Notes under the pieces: model-generated
What the model saw: only the letters and a program-made list of their open reading frames with translations
Databases searched by the model: none
What the model was told of the DNA's origin: nothing
In this document: positions 1-12,039 of the stretch, piece after piece
Numbering within the stretch: the stretch's first letter is position 1
Layout: each line of letters begins with the position of its first letter
DNA from: Corbicula japonica
Lineage: Eukaryota > Mollusca > Bivalvia > Venerida > Cyrenidae
Direction: 5' to 3'
Assembly (NCBI GenBank): GCA_038501625.1
Contig: JAZAYU010000006.1
Coordinates: forward strand, 9,780,181-9,844,180
Length of the DNA: 64,000 bases
Program-made: the position numbers and the translations under genes

Positions 1-20
1 AGAGTGCTGACACCTTATAA

Positions 21-62
<42 letters not shown>
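21..62. repeat. (AAT)n microsatellite
   Basis: About 14 AAT units in a row, read directly. It sits at the window edge, so its left limit may lie outside. Confidence 0.95.
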
Positions 63-63
<1 letters not shown>

Positions 64-151
64 CAGACGTAATTGCCCTCCCGAGAGCTTTTTGAATGTC
101 CTAAATATAGAACTTATTAAAATGAAAATCAGAATCTTTTTTTTTAAATAT

Positions 152-596
152 GCCAGGTGCTCTGGTCACGGTAAGGTCATTGTGTACCCGCCCCTTTGGC
201 TTTTCAATTCTATTAGCTTCTTATGTTTTATATATTTGTGTCCTTTTGCATGTTACATTGTTGAGCTGATAGGTGGGTTGGAGTTATTTCACTGGGTTGG
301 AGTTATTTCACCAGGACAACTTGTACTAGTTTTATGATATGAGAACCTGTTGGGGCAAGTGTGAGGTTGGTGCACCATAGAAACTGGTTTAAACCCCAAG
401 TGGCAAATTGTTTTGCAATTGACCGTTCCAAGGCGGTAACCCCCCGGGTTCTCACTTTTGTTTATAGTTTGTGGCGTCCATATTGAAACTGATTATGTTA
501 ATACCATGCTGTCTTCTCCTCTTGAGTTTTAGGCTGTGTGGGGAGGCAGTGTCTGCTGGATGTGGCCTTTCCTGATATGCATATTTCACTTTTTTG
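152..596 (+). mobile_element. Family A: PLE 3' tail, 5'-truncated
   Basis: This is the non-coding 3' part of the Penelope-like element seen in full at 43.4-45.3 kb. Recognisable landmarks in order are CCAGGTGCTCTGGT, the block around GTGAGGTTGGTGCACC, GACCGTTCCAAGGCGGTAACC, a pyrimidine-rich stretch, and the end CCTGATATGCATATTTCAC. All of the reverse transcriptase is missing, as expected for 5' truncation. The short frames here are shadows in non-coding tail sequence. Confidence 0.8.
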
Positions 597-2014
597 ATAA
601 CTAAAGAAGGGAAACAACAACATACAAAATTCATAATACGCTTTTTCAATTACTCTCCCTTATGAGTTCAATAGTCGTTCGGAAATACGTGTTTTCAGGT
701 ATGCATTCAATCGACATTTAAAGTAAAAATAGATGTTAGTTTGGAAACAGTGTTGTTTCATCATGCACATATATATAAAAACAATACATGATTTAGTTTA
801 ATGAATACTTCGCGTATGTTTATATTTCATGAAGTATGTGAAAATGCATGTATGTTTCCGACTTCAATAGTTCAGTAACTTTAGTAAAACATTATCGCTT
901 CTTGAGATTACAAACTTGTGCACCAAAGCAACGCTTGCCGATCAGCCTGTACTTTTTTATATTATAATAGCACTAAATGTGTAGTATGTTTGATCTCACT
1001 GTGCTAGTAAGCCAATATTGACATCAGTGAAAACAAGTGTGAGCTGTCCTTGCTTTTATTTTTTGGAGGATATTGTGCGATGACCACAGCTGGTGCCAGG
1101 CAGTTAGTTTTTGTTAATTAATTAGATTTGATTGTTGCTCGGATCTGCACATGACTTTAAAAAACTACGACTTACAGATGAATGAACGATTTTTGCGCAA
1201 GATTCAATTTAAAACAACTTAGTCTAGGTCGTCTTCAGCTAGTCATTTCAAAACTAATTATCACATTTAATAGAAAAATAGCGGATGCATGCAGTATAGA
1301 TGTTTATAAATAAGTATCCATAAATGTTAACGTGGGCGATTCATTCGTTAACACTATTTTTAATTATATGTTAAACGTGAATTTAATTATATTTCTATAA
1401 TCTCCTAACGTTAGCCCAATTGCCCAAAGCATTTCTTTTCTTTAATATTTCGGATAGTAACCATTATTTTGACCACCAGTTTTGACTTAAATAAAAATTA
1501 TGAAATTAATAAATAGTTTTAAGTGTCGTTGAAAGATTACATGTTAAAAAGACAAATAGTTTTTTGACAACAATTTTATTTAAATACATAACTGATTAAT
1601 ACTGAAATTTGCATATAACTCTTCAGCAATTGATAGTTAACGGAACTTTCTTTTGCCTCCCTTTCTTAAAAAAAATCAAAATATTTGAAATGTGAGTGTA
1701 TGATTCTGCTATTCAATTTTAGTTTAAAATACATATATGATATTTAGGCAGGAAAAGAGTGTACATGGAAAATCTGACACCTGGGCAACTGTTCTTAGTA
1801 GTAAATTAACATGTACCTGATAAACACATGCAAACATTTCGGTTTTGTTTCTTAATTGTTTTCATCCGAGCGTCGTGCAGTCAACAGAACAGTTCACCAA
1901 AGGATGATTTTGTTGGCATCAAAACATTGTAAAATTCTTGATGATTAATGCTAGTAAACTTAAGCTTAACATTTTTGAAGTTGCCTTGACTACATGCAAT
2001 AACCTTAACGCATG
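597..2014. other. AT-rich stretch without recognised feature
   Basis: No frame of gene-like composition, no RNA gene and no repeat matching elsewhere in the window was seen. Only short AT-rich frames occur. Confidence 0.5.
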
Positions 2015-2022
2015 ATAGGATG

Positions 2023-2808
2023 TAGTGATGTGCCGATGATCGGAAGACATCGATTAGCGACGTGTAAATGCTTCTCGATGTCGATGATCGATCTCGTTCT
2101 CTCATAATCGATTAAGATTTGAGACATGCGCAGTGTTGGAGTCAAAATATAAAGGTACGGGTTCCTGCTTTTACACCGGCCATAGAGGGAAATCACTTTT
2201 GAAAAATTGAAAATTAAAATGGCGACCCGACCCGAGAGATTTACGAGAACCCAGGCAAGAAAACTTAATCAGAAGTGTGGAAGCGTTTTAATCTCTACAA
2301 GATTAACGAAAAACTTCCAAAAATACCTAACAAAAGGCATTAAGAGAATTTGTTGCAAGGAGTACAGAAATACAAGTAACCGACATAAACGCAAAATGGC
2401 GCCGATTTTATCGAGCGTCTGAGTTGCGTAACTGTATGGCGATGGTAAAAATTCTTCGAAATAAAAATGCTTTGCATTTACTAGACCTCTAAAATTAGTA
2501 TCTTTTGTCTTCAGTCTTAAAATTAGTATATTATTCCTAAAACGCAACTATTTTGCATTTGATAATTTGGTGGCGGATCTATTGGGGTGCAGTGCAGTTG
2601 CACAAACAACCTTTTTTGGGCAGCAAATACTTAGATGAGGATTTTGGTCAAAAAGTTGGAAATTATTAGTATCCAGTATTTATGTAAGCTACTGACCATT
2701 TAAAACCTAACACTGCGTAAATTAAGAAACCGATTATAATCGCATCGGAAGTGGTAACCGATTCCAACCGATGATCGATTATGATTTGCAACCGATTTCC
2801 CAACACTA
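2023..2808. mobile_element. Non-autonomous hAT-type DNA transposon
   Basis: The 786-bp element is bracketed by an exact 8-bp direct repeat ATAGGATG at 2015-2022 and 2809-2816. Its ends are inverted and imperfect: left TAGTGATGTGCCGATGATCGG, right (reverse complement) TAGTGTTGGGAAATCGGTT; further AATCGAT-rich inverted stretches lie inside both ends. An 8-bp duplication and ends starting TAGNG are characteristic of hAT transposons. A frame starting ATGGCG at 2218, and an overlapping frame holding SEVWKRFN near 2268, resemble the start of a BED zinc finger as in hAT transposases, but stops and frame changes break it. No catalytic domain is present, so it would need a transposase in trans. Confidence 0.88.
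2207..2422 (+). pseudogene. Possible BED-finger remnant of a hAT transposase
   Basis: Within the hAT element, a frame begins at ATGGCGACCCG with a good initiation context. One frame off, SEVWKRFN(L)YKIN resembles the N-terminal S-x-VWK-x-F signature of BED fingers. A later CC...N-R-H stretch could be the metal-binding part. The two parts are in different frames and there is no downstream transposase, so I read it as a decayed remnant. The similarity is short and could be chance. Confidence 0.3.
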
Positions 2809-3089
2809 ATAGGATGTTTGAATCGCTTCGCCGTCACGTGGAAACAGTTTTGATGATGTTAAGATGTTTTATGTAAAATGAAAACAAATACGTTCTTTTG
2901 TTTATTTCGAATTACTATTTTATCATCTCTAAACATGATTGTTTCGTTTTTCGCCGAGCCGAGATATTTGCTGTAGTCGACGCGTGGCCATTAAAGTTTT
3001 TAGAATAATAAATATATAAATGGTAATAATGAATACATAATCATGAAAAGATAAGGGCTGCTTACGGAAAGTTTCATTGTATTACAAAA

Positions 3090-3444
3090 GTCTTTCCATT
3101 TGATGCTAATACGATTTCAAAACAGTCTTTTTACATTTAATGCTAATAAGATTTCAAAACAGTCTTTTTACATTTAATGCTAATAAGTTTTCGAATCAGT
3201 CTTTACATTTAATGCTAATAAGATTTCAAATCAGTCTTTACATTTAATGCTTATATGATTTCGAATCAGTCTTTACATTTAATGCTAATAAGTTTTCGAA
3301 TCATTCTTTACATTTAATGCTTATGGGATTTCAAATCAGTCTTTACATTTAATGCTAATAAGATTTCAAATCAGTCTTAACAGTTAATGCTAATAAGATT
3401 TCAAATCAGTCTTTACATTTAATGCTAATAAGATTTCAAATCAT
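3090..3444. repeat. Ten-unit tandem repeat, 35-37 bp period
   Basis: Ten consecutive units follow GTCTTTACATTTAATGCTA then ATAAGATTTCAAATCA. The first three are slightly longer (extra TT or AA), the rest 35 bp. Point variants such as GTTTTCGAATCA and TTATATG recur in non-adjacent units, showing unit exchange or stepwise duplication. No coding frame runs through it. Confidence 0.95.
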
Positions 3445-4335
3445 GCCTTTTGATTACATCGCACTAGTTGCTCGTTACTCCGTAAGATTTCATTTTCTTC
3501 TACATTAATGTGTTTCATGACACTCGCTTTTAATTCATCATTCAGAATTTGTTAAATGACAAGTCTTCATTTGCCGTGCAAGTATCCATACAAGGGATTA
3601 TTCAAAACAATCTGGAATAATGTTTAATGAATGAAAGAAAAACGCTATTATGTCTGATTGGTGCCTTAAAAAATACATTCCGATACACGATCGTCGCTCC
3701 TTGTTAACTTAATGCATTTTATCGTAAAAATAATTAAGGAAATTATGCATAGCTGTCACATTTTTTCCTGGTAGGCAGTATTTAACGACATTGTGGAAGT
3801 GATGATTAATAAAACCATACCTGCCATTTACTGATTAAGGCGAGTTCTACGATATCGTGTCGTCAATCTACAACAACTGTCAATGTCACTTGAGAACCGT
3901 CGTTTGCAATAAGGAAGTTATAGATGTACTGTTAAGTCAAACAGAAAGACACATGCTTCGTCTTTGGGAATAATAAATGAAACATAAATTTGCAAATTCT
4001 ATAGAACAGGGAGAGCTGTCCTTTTGCTTATAAGAGTAAAGTTAAAATGCGGAAGAATCATACACATATTTTGTTTTTTAGATAGTTGATTCCATTTGAA
4101 GACAGTTTGGAAACAGAATCCGTATTTTAACTATGAAATATGTATTACTCAATATTTTTTCATCCGCGTTTTAATAATTCAATGATTTAATGATATATTA
4201 ATACGTCAATGCATATCCCGTTGACAGGTTGCTTTAGACCGTATTTTACAAGGTCAATAGACATATGCAAAAACAATACAAATGTGGAAAACGTTTAAAC
4301 TCGTCAAGGAAATATATTATTTAAACTCTCCAGTA
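3445..4335. other. AT-rich stretch, nothing recognised
   Basis: No gene, RNA or repeat seen here. Confidence 0.45.
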
Positions 4336-4480
4336 CCCAAAGTTATAAAACTATTATTCTATTTAAACCAGTCTCAAATCTCAAGCATCTGATCGGCTGA
4401 AATGGCGACTGGTCGCCATTTCTGCCAATCCGATTCTTGTGATTTGAGATTGGTTTCCAAGCTCAGTTTTATAATCTTGG
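4336..4480. mobile_element. Family B foldback MITE
   Basis: A hairpin-forming element: CCAGTCTCAAATCTCAAGCA on the left mirrors the right arm, with the centre CTGAAATGGCGACTGGTCGC. The outer ends read CCCAAAGTTATAAAACT and TTTTATAATCTTGG. It has no coding capacity. Six more or less complete relatives occur in the window. Confidence 0.85.
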
Positions 4481-4651
4481 AGCTGTTTTTCTGTACATGT
4501 TTAATCATATATCCTCAATATATCCTCAAATACCATTTCAAAAAACTTTTAAGATATTTCAAAGACTTTACCTGAATAACAATAGGAAGCAAATATTGTT
4601 TTTATTTATTTTAAGTTTTTTATTTGAACGTCACACTTCATCGTTCAGTGT

Positions 4652-4736
4652 CCAAGGTTATAAAACAGCATTGAAATTAGCCTCAAATCTCAAGCATCTG
4701 ATTGCCTGACTCAAATCTCAGCTTTATAACCTTCAG
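4652..4736. mobile_element. Family B MITE, internally deleted
   Basis: CCAAGGTTATAAAACAG and TTTATAACCTTCAG bound a shortened copy; the central palindrome has been lost after CATCTGATTGCCTGA. A short frame overlapping it (4497-4709) is not coding. Confidence 0.75.
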
Positions 4737-5234
4737 CCCATGACTTCACAATGACCTGTATGACATAATTATTTCATCTGCGTTACGGCTTGATAATAAA
4801 AATCTAGTGTAGGTCGATTCAACATGTCCTTTGAATTTGAAAGTTCTAAAGTCTGACTATTTTCAATTTTTTTAAAACAAAATTAAAAATAAAAACTGTG
4901 CTTCAAACCCTTAGCAATGTTTTTTCAAATATGATTTAGCAGTATCAGTATGTATATTTTGAATCGAAAATTATCTTCATTAAAAGGAAAGATGTAATCT
5001 TGAAGACCTCAAACAGATGTTGACTAATGAAAGTTTGTGAATTTATTGAAGAACACTAAAAACTGATCAGAGGAACAACAGATTTTCATCCTTATCCCCC
5101 TACTCGCCTCACTTTTTTCTGGGGTAAAATCAAATCAGTGCTCCAAAGCAGACACCTTACAAATAAATAACATATTTGTCAAAGTGAAGACTCCTCAGAC
5201 ATCGCATTTCACTGAAGGTTGATATAAATAATTA

Positions 5235-5455
5235 GAATCTTGCTTACGTAAGTATCGTGCTAAACGACCTTCAAAGGACCTTACTGATACAAGTACCAGC
5301 TCTGATTGAATGTACGGGAAGACTTTTTTAAAGCCGCCACACGTCACAAACAACGTTACTGTTATATTGAAATAGATTAAAGGGAACTTTGAAACCCATC
5401 GAACTCGACACTTATGAAAATATTACAGGCTCGGTTTGATTAAGCCTTTTCATGA
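5235..5455 (+). mobile_element. Family C: unit end joined to unit start
   Basis: The 3' end of a ~666-bp unit (landmarks GACCTTCAAAGGAC and CCGCCACACGTCACAAACAA) runs at 5367 directly into a unit start (TGAAATAGATTAAAGGGAAC, then a hairpin CAGGCTCGGTTTGATTAAGCC). The second unit stops just after TTCATG, the same place as at 43,294. Confidence 0.75.
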
Positions 5456-6401
5456 TAAAAGCATACTTTAGTTATAAGCTTGCTTTAAAACAAATGCAAA
5501 GCTTACAAAGTCGTGATACAATAAATACCCTATTTATCCGATGTGTCATGTGTCACCTGAATTTTCATAATGTCTACAGATTATATTTTGTCTGTCATAT
5601 TGTTACTTTTGCCCGTAGGAGGACGCAACAAATGTCGGACCAAAGCCATGTTTTCTTTTGAGACTCCTAAAAAGCATATGGTACTTGGACGTATGTTTTG
5701 TAGTTTATTAACTGTTTCTATAAGTAGACATTAAAATATCTGGAACAGATGGAAATTCTAATAATTAAATGGGATTGTTAATCGTCAGCGAAAATTATTT
5801 TCAAATACAGATTCTACACTGCGTGATGACTAGAATAAAGGAGAATCTTTTATCTAAAATCTTTATGGGATTTATGACCAGACTATCTTATATCATAATT
5901 TCTAAATGGGAATGTGGTCATGACTTTATGTTAATATAAAAGAGTTAAAATATCTTACAACAACACGAATAAAAACTAATTCTGCAAATTTAAATGAAGG
6001 CAATAACCTTTAATGATGAACAACATGCCAATCTGTGAGCGTTTGAATATTATTTTAATTAAAGTTAAAGTAGTTATAATAAATCTGGGGGTGAAACATG
6101 ATACATTTACCATGAATTTACAAAATATCGTCAAGCTTACAATCAAAATGTACCCAAATGGACTTTAGAAAAAGGTGTTCAAAATTGTGAATGCTACGAT
6201 GTTTTCTTCCTGAACTAGTTCGCTCTAAGAAATTGTCGTCAAACTAGCTATTCAATTTATGCATTAATATAAGCGATACAAAAAAAATGCAATTTCCATA
6301 TTGTTACAATAACAAACGAGTGATCTAAATCTTTACTGAAATTGACTGGCTTTTACATTGTTTTATATGCATAAGTATTACTTGCTAAAAAATCTAAAAA
6401 C
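5456..6401. other. AT-rich stretch, nothing recognised
   Basis: A 69-codon frame at 5452-5661 has AT-driven composition and no family resemblance that I can see. No other feature noted. Confidence 0.4.
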
Positions 6402-6790
6402 ATGAAATATGCATATCAGGATTTGCCACAACCAGAAAAAAGAGCCTTAATACGCGACAAAAACTTAGAGGATGCGTTTAATATTTAGAGAATCATTTTC
6501 AAATAAGACACCAAAAAAACTAACGATAAAGAGAACCATTGGGGTTACCGCCTTGCAACGGTCAGTGGCAAAGTAATTTGCTATCATATGAACAAACGAG
6601 TGCAAGTGGTCTTGGTGAAATAACTCTAACCCTTCCTTAAAGTGACAATGTTGCATGCAAAAGCACACAAATATATAAAACATATAAGGCTATTAGAATT
6701 ATGAAGTGAAAGGGCGGGTACTCAATGACCTGACCTAGCCCCTGGTGTCAGCAAGAACACCACTACAGGGATAACTGAAACAGATCGAGC
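6402..6790 (-). mobile_element. Family A: PLE 3' tail, degenerate
   Basis: It begins with the inverse of the family's 3' end (ATGAAATATGCATATCAGG) and carries GGTTACCGCCTTG and GTTGCATGCAAAAGCACAC. The middle has a deletion around the conserved hairpin. No reverse transcriptase remains. Confidence 0.75.
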
Positions 6791-8444
6791 TTACAGTAAT
6801 AAATGGTGCACGACACGAGAAAATATGTCGTCCGTGATGTTTGACACTTTAGTTGTTACAACGTTAGAAATAATTTACCATTACGATTTTTTCTCATGAT
6901 TAACAAGTAAGTGATATTGTTGCATATTTGCATATAAATAACGAAGTTTGTAACGCGGCAAAATGCATACTAATCAAATTGAATTTTTCTGGGTAACACG
7001 TGGTGAAGTTTAAAATATTAATGGTATTTAAATTGAAGATATCATTTTATGATAACGATATTAAATAAAGCGATTCATGGATATTTTCCTAAATTTGGAC
7101 TTTGAATGCACAATTTACTTCCACTTAAATTAACCACAGCAAGACGGAAATGGATTTAAACAAAACAATTGGACTAATATTTTGGATACAATTAACATGA
7201 ACTGAAAACTTTATTGAGAAAAAAGCTAGAAATAGTTCAATCTGTATGATGAACTGCATCTTGGAACTAAAGTGTGGTGGGTGCTGTACGTAAAAAGTCA
7301 TATAGAGTTTCACCATAGGGATTTATTTATTAGTAACAAAATGTCTTTGAGTTATTCCATTATAATTTTTGGACAGTTAATGCCAAAGGAATTAATTCTT
7401 CAAATAAAACTGAAACTGATTATATCCTAAAGGAAGTACAAGGTATGGCCAGCGTTATTTATGATGAACAAGACAAAAAAATAAAGAGGCAACTACTGTA
7501 TTACGAGGATATTACATTTTTAATCTACATGGAATCAATTAGTCATCCAGTGTTACTCAAGTCGTAATTAAAACTAACAGTAACAGATTTTCGTTCAGCT
7601 GAAACACCAAAAAACATTAGACGCATCTTTGAACCTATTTTAGGTTATAAAATTTCCCACTCGCTTCAAACCGATAACCAAGTTATTCTTTTTCTTTACA
7701 ATATACACGTGTTCCTTCTCTTTTTTCTACTTGTTTGACTATGTGGGAAGGCTGTGATTTTGTTTGGATATTCTTGGTTCATATGACATGTATATGTTTA
7801 TTTAGTCATAGTCTTGTTATAAGTCAAGCAAGTATAAAAGGAAATGACCTTGTATTCTTGTATTTTTCCAGAACGATGTAGGCGGTCGTTGATTATAAAC
7901 AGAAAAAAAATCTTAAAATAAAATTACTAACAATTCATGTTTTTCGCCATATCTTGAAACTTCTTAGTAATCTTATTTTGATTGCCTTCAAATGTCTGAA
8001 AATATCTAAAATTTCAAGTTTGCAACAAACAACAAGAACAATAAAACTTAAGGAATCTGTTGTCGTTAATAAATATAAATAAAAACAATCCCCATTTGAC
8101 AATTTTTCGGTATTCTCATCAGTTTTCATCGGTTCCCACGAGCGTTTTTATAATAGGCGCTGTGTTTCTGGCAGTGCTTGCTTGATTCCAGTAACGAGCA
8201 GCATATTAAATTCCTCATTTACGATAACACATTTTGAACATTTATTTTTCTAATGTTTAATTAGGCAGTATTGTCCTAATTTAATACCCAAAAGAATGTG
8301 TTCTGTTGTTTTGTTTTAATCAGCATAACATTTTCTGGCATCGCATTTCTAGGAACTTTTGAGGAGTTTGGTGGTGGTAAGTTGCGCAGAGTGTTTCGAT
8401 GAGTGATTAAGCACAGTTGCGATGACCGTAATGTTATGATTCTT
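6791..8444. other. Mostly unassigned; trace of a PLE end near 7.7 kb
   Basis: Around 7,715-7,780 the words CTTCTC...TGTGGGAAGGCTGTG resemble a worn family A 3' end. Elsewhere there is no gene or repeat that I can support. Confidence 0.35.
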
Positions 8445-9745
8445 GGTCATTTTTGTCATTTTTCATAGCACTCTTAATTGGTTAATCGATCGATTTTGTT
8501 CTGAATGTGGCAATGCCTGATATGCATATTTCACTTTTGTTAACTTTTTCGTCCGTAAAATGTCGCTCCGTGCAAATTAGCCAGTAGTGTCATCAGTAAA
8601 GGTATATCACAATTGTTAAATATCGATAATCATGTTTATCAGCATTACTTTCGCAATAGTTTTGGTGATTTTAGTATTTTACGGTGGCACATTCGGTTTG
8701 AGTACTGCAACTCAGTTTGTGTGACTAGGGGCTGTCTTTTTCGCTAGTATCATCTCCTGTCTAATCTCATGTTCCTTTTAATAAACCTAAGTAATTATTT
8801 TACATATTTAAAGGATTAAAAGTACTTCAAGTTCTATGAAGGAATATTACTTAAAAGGTCAACTGATACAGCCTTTTTTAGTTTTAATTTTGCCAGGATC
8901 GTATACAAGATATTAAAATTATATCGAGAAGGACATTACCAGTTTTCTACATATTTTCAATAAATAAATAAATCATTAGGAAATGGCCATTTGTATTCGT
9001 ATTAAAATTTCAGATATATTCTGGTATGACTATCAATGTTTATTAGATTTATTTTTAAAGCTTCGCCTCTACGCACAATGTCTGCATCGACTGATAACAA
9101 ATGCATCTTAAAACATAAATTGTCTGTTTTTCGTCTCTTTATGACCAAGATAGACATCAGGTCCTGTGACTTTTAGAACTTCGCAGTATCCAAGAAGAAA
9201 TAAATAATATTTCAAATCAGTCTTTATTAGAGGTTAGTTGTTGGTGGTAATTTATCATTGTAATCTAAAATTGTAAGGTTTGCATTGTTAATTGTAGTTA
9301 CACTGAATTGTAATATAGAAGTCATCATAACGGTGAAATGCTGAAAACCGTATGTTGGCCAGACACGGCAAAAGTTTCACAAGGAAAAAACACTAATAAA
9401 TTAAACAACAACAAATCCCCACCCTATACGTATTTCTGGATTTAAGATACAGATCTCAATTTTATATTCTACCGACCAATAAACAATCGTTATCTGATTG
9501 CTTAACAATGTTTTCGGCATGTTTTCTTTCGACAAAATTGTTAAATTTTATGTTCTATAATTCTTTATTATTATTGTAAATCCTTTTAAACTTTTAGTAA
9601 AAATATCATCACTAAGTATATAAATAATATATCATTATAGTAAAACACAATTTTGAATAGTTTTAACTGAGCGTATTAAACTTCAGTTGAAAAATAAGTT
9701 ATAATATACTTTTATTTTTATGCTCAATGGGGTAATGGTTTAAAA
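8445..9745 (+). repeat. Duplicated block F, copy 1
   Basis: This block aligns with 17,071-17,913 in the same orientation. Shared landmarks include AGCACTCTTAATTGG, TGCAAATTAGCCAGTA, the run ATTAGATTTATTTTTAAA and the end GCTCAATGGGGTAATGG. Copy 1 carries about 370 bp (9,300-9,670) that copy 2 lacks. Near its start both copies hold a worn PLE 3' end (GATATGCATATTTCACTTT). No coding frame is conserved between the two. Confidence 0.75.
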
Positions 9746-10410
9746 TAGATGAAACTGGAACTTTGAAAGCCGACGAATACGACAAATATTAAAAATATTG
9801 CAAGCTCGGTTTGATTGAGCCTGTTCATGGGCAGTAATGGAAATGCATATTACTGCCCACGCCGCCTAGCTCCGGATTGAGCGCAACTCAATATTTACTG
9901 TAACACCAATAAACAGTACAATTTTGATTCATCGTTGGTATGCATATGGCGGTGAACATGGAACATTCAATACGGTATTTTCAGATAAATACCATTCCAT
10001 GTTTAGCGGCGTATGGTCCCTCTATAAAAGAATGGGTTTGCCTTTAACGAGAAAACAATGGGCTGAACTAAACAGAATGGAATTTTGAAAGGGGGATCTG
10101 AGAATATAAATCCTGCATATCACAGAAAACGCCAAAGGTAAAATTCAAAAAAGCAGGAAGTATACTCTCGAGGTGATTGAACAATACCCGAAAATCTGTA
10201 TAGGCTTGGATATTCAAACCACCCATCTATTAACTGGCCGAAATATTTAAACAAAGGCAATTTTAGAAGTACTATTAACATAGTACATAAGAATCGTACT
10301 CAACGACCTTCATAGAACGTTACTGATAACTGTACTATTGAATGTACAGGGAGACTTTATACAGCCGCCATACGGCACAAATACATTGAAATACATTGAA
10401 AGACATTGTC
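9742..10410 (+). mobile_element. Family C, nearly full unit
   Basis: A ~666-bp non-coding unit starting AAATAGATGAAACTGGAAC. It holds two strong hairpins in a row: AGGCTCGGTTTGATTGAGCCT, and at 9834-9863 arms GGGCAGTAAT / ATTACTGCCC that match perfectly. Then follow ATGGCGGTGAACATGGAAC, AACGCCAAAGGTAAAATTC and CCGCCATACGGCACAAA. Confidence 0.85.
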
Positions 10411-10504
10411 GTAAAAATAAGTGAATATTCTTAAAATTTAAAATTAGTTTTGGTGAAGAACAAAAAGAAAACATATGTATGTACACAACTTATTTGATAA
10501 AAAA

Positions 10505-11053
10505 GGTGAAATATGCATATCAGGAATCGCCACATTCAGAAAAAACAACCTCCCCACACAGTCAAGTAGAAGAGAGGGAGGGGGGGGGGGGAGAGCATGG
10601 TTAATAAAATGATCAGTTTCAAAAAAGACACCACTAACAATAAACAAAAATGAGAACCCGAGGGGTTACCGCCTTGGAACGGTCAGTGGCAAATCAAATC
10701 GCCACTGGGGGTTTAAACCAGGTTCTAGAGTGCACCAACCTCACACTTGCCCCAACAGGTTCTCATATCACAAAACAAGTACAAGTTGTCTTGGTGAAAA
10801 AACTCCAACCCACTTATCGGCTTAACAATGTTGCATGCAAAAGCACACAAACATATAAAACACAGAAGCTAAGAGCATTGCAAAGCCGAAGGGGCGGGTA
10901 CTCAATGATCTTACCGAGACCAGAGCTCCTGGAGTAAAACCAGCAAGAACACGATGACAGGGATAAAAGAAACAAATCGACCTTCTAGGTTCTTTTAAGA
11001 AAAGATTTCACCATTAACCTTCATAAACTCTTAAACCCCTGCCACCGTCTTGA
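10505..11053 (-). mobile_element. Family A: PLE 3' tail
   Basis: A well-kept tail running from GTGAAATATGCATATCAGG to CCCCTGCCACCGTC, the point just after the reverse transcriptase stop in longer copies. It includes the inverted pair CAGTGGCAA...CGCCACTG and a purine tract with a G-run. The 95-codon frame at 10,650 is a shadow. Confidence 0.85.
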
Positions 11054-11348
11054 GTTGCCTTTTGTGACGTGAAGCTTTTTTGAGGTTGTCCCGGCTACCT
11101 AAATTGGTTGCGTTGTCCGCGTTGCAGGGCTAGGCGCTGTCGCCGTGGCAGTGCGGGTTCGCTCCCAAGTAGACGCAATATCAGTTGAATATTGAATGAA
11201 ATGAAGTGAATACTCACTTTATAATCTCAGGAGTTTGAAATGTGATCTTGATCTCAATGCTACACAGGTTATTTTAGGCCTGACGTATGTTCACGTTAAA
11301 ACCGTGGGGTATTCAGTCGGGATACCAATGTATTGTTTTTCGCCAGTG

Positions 11349-11490
11349 CCCAAGATCATCAAACTAAATCTTGAGATCAGTCTCAAATCTCAAGGATCTG
11401 ATTGGCTGAAATGGCGACCAGTCGCCATTTCAGCCAATCAGATCCTTGCGATTTGAGACTGATCTCAAAACTTAGTATTATGATCTTGGG
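11349..11490. mobile_element. Family B foldback MITE, near-perfect
   Basis: A palindrome over almost its full length: CCCAAGATCATCAAACTAAA mirrors TTAGTATTATGATCTTGGG, and the centre is CGACCAGTCG. Because it is a palindrome, similar peptides appear on both strands in overlapping frames; these are not genes. Confidence 0.9.
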
Positions 11491-11829
11491 TCCTAAAATC
11501 ATCTGATGAATTAGTACGGTGCCAACATTAATCGTGGAAGTTGAATGGAACTCTAAAAACCTAAACATAATATTTTGGTCAAACAATTGACTGGTGAAGA
11601 CACGTGACATAAAAAGTGTGTAGATGTGACTTTATCAGTGTTAACGAAAACTTTTACATGTCGATATTGTATAACAGTTTCCACTGAAAATATTTGTGTA
11701 ATTGAATTGCTGTAAAAGACGAAGGCCTTTTTTACTATTCAGTGTTGTGTTATGTTTTGGTGTAATTGCAATGGGATTAGCAATACATTGTAATTGTTTT
11801 ACTCATGATATTATGCGAGTTAACTTCCA

Positions 11830-12001
11830 TGTACTGTTTATTGGTATAAATATTGAGTTGCACTCAACCTGGGGCTAGGCTTCATGGGCAGTAATATGCA
11901 TTTCCATTACTGTCCATGAACAGGCTCAATCAAACCGAGCCTGTAATATTTTTATATTTTTCGTGTTCGATGGCTCTCAAAGTTCCCTTTGCATCTATTT
12001 C
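11830..12001 (-). mobile_element. Family C, start fragment
   Basis: Inverted first ~170 bp of the unit, including both hairpins (GGCAGTAATATGCATTTCCATTACTG and CAGGCTCAATCAAACCGAGCCTG split across the stem) and ending GTTCCCTTTGCATCTATTT. Confidence 0.8.
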
Positions 12002-12039
12002 CAAATTGTACCGATACAAAGATACATAGATAGAAAAGT

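Noticed and set aside
3090..3444. 35-bp repeats as a CRISPR array
   Set aside because: There are no spacers; units abut directly, and the DNA is animal.
11500..11530. CTGATGA words as possible hammerhead ribozyme cores (also near 35,415, 50,215 and 51,060)
   Set aside because: None is followed by the GAAA core and flanking stems that a hammerhead needs.
11235..11610. Overlapping frames on opposite strands with nearly the same peptide (SLKSQGSDWLKWR)
   Set aside because: They arise because the family B MITE is a palindrome; both strands read the same.
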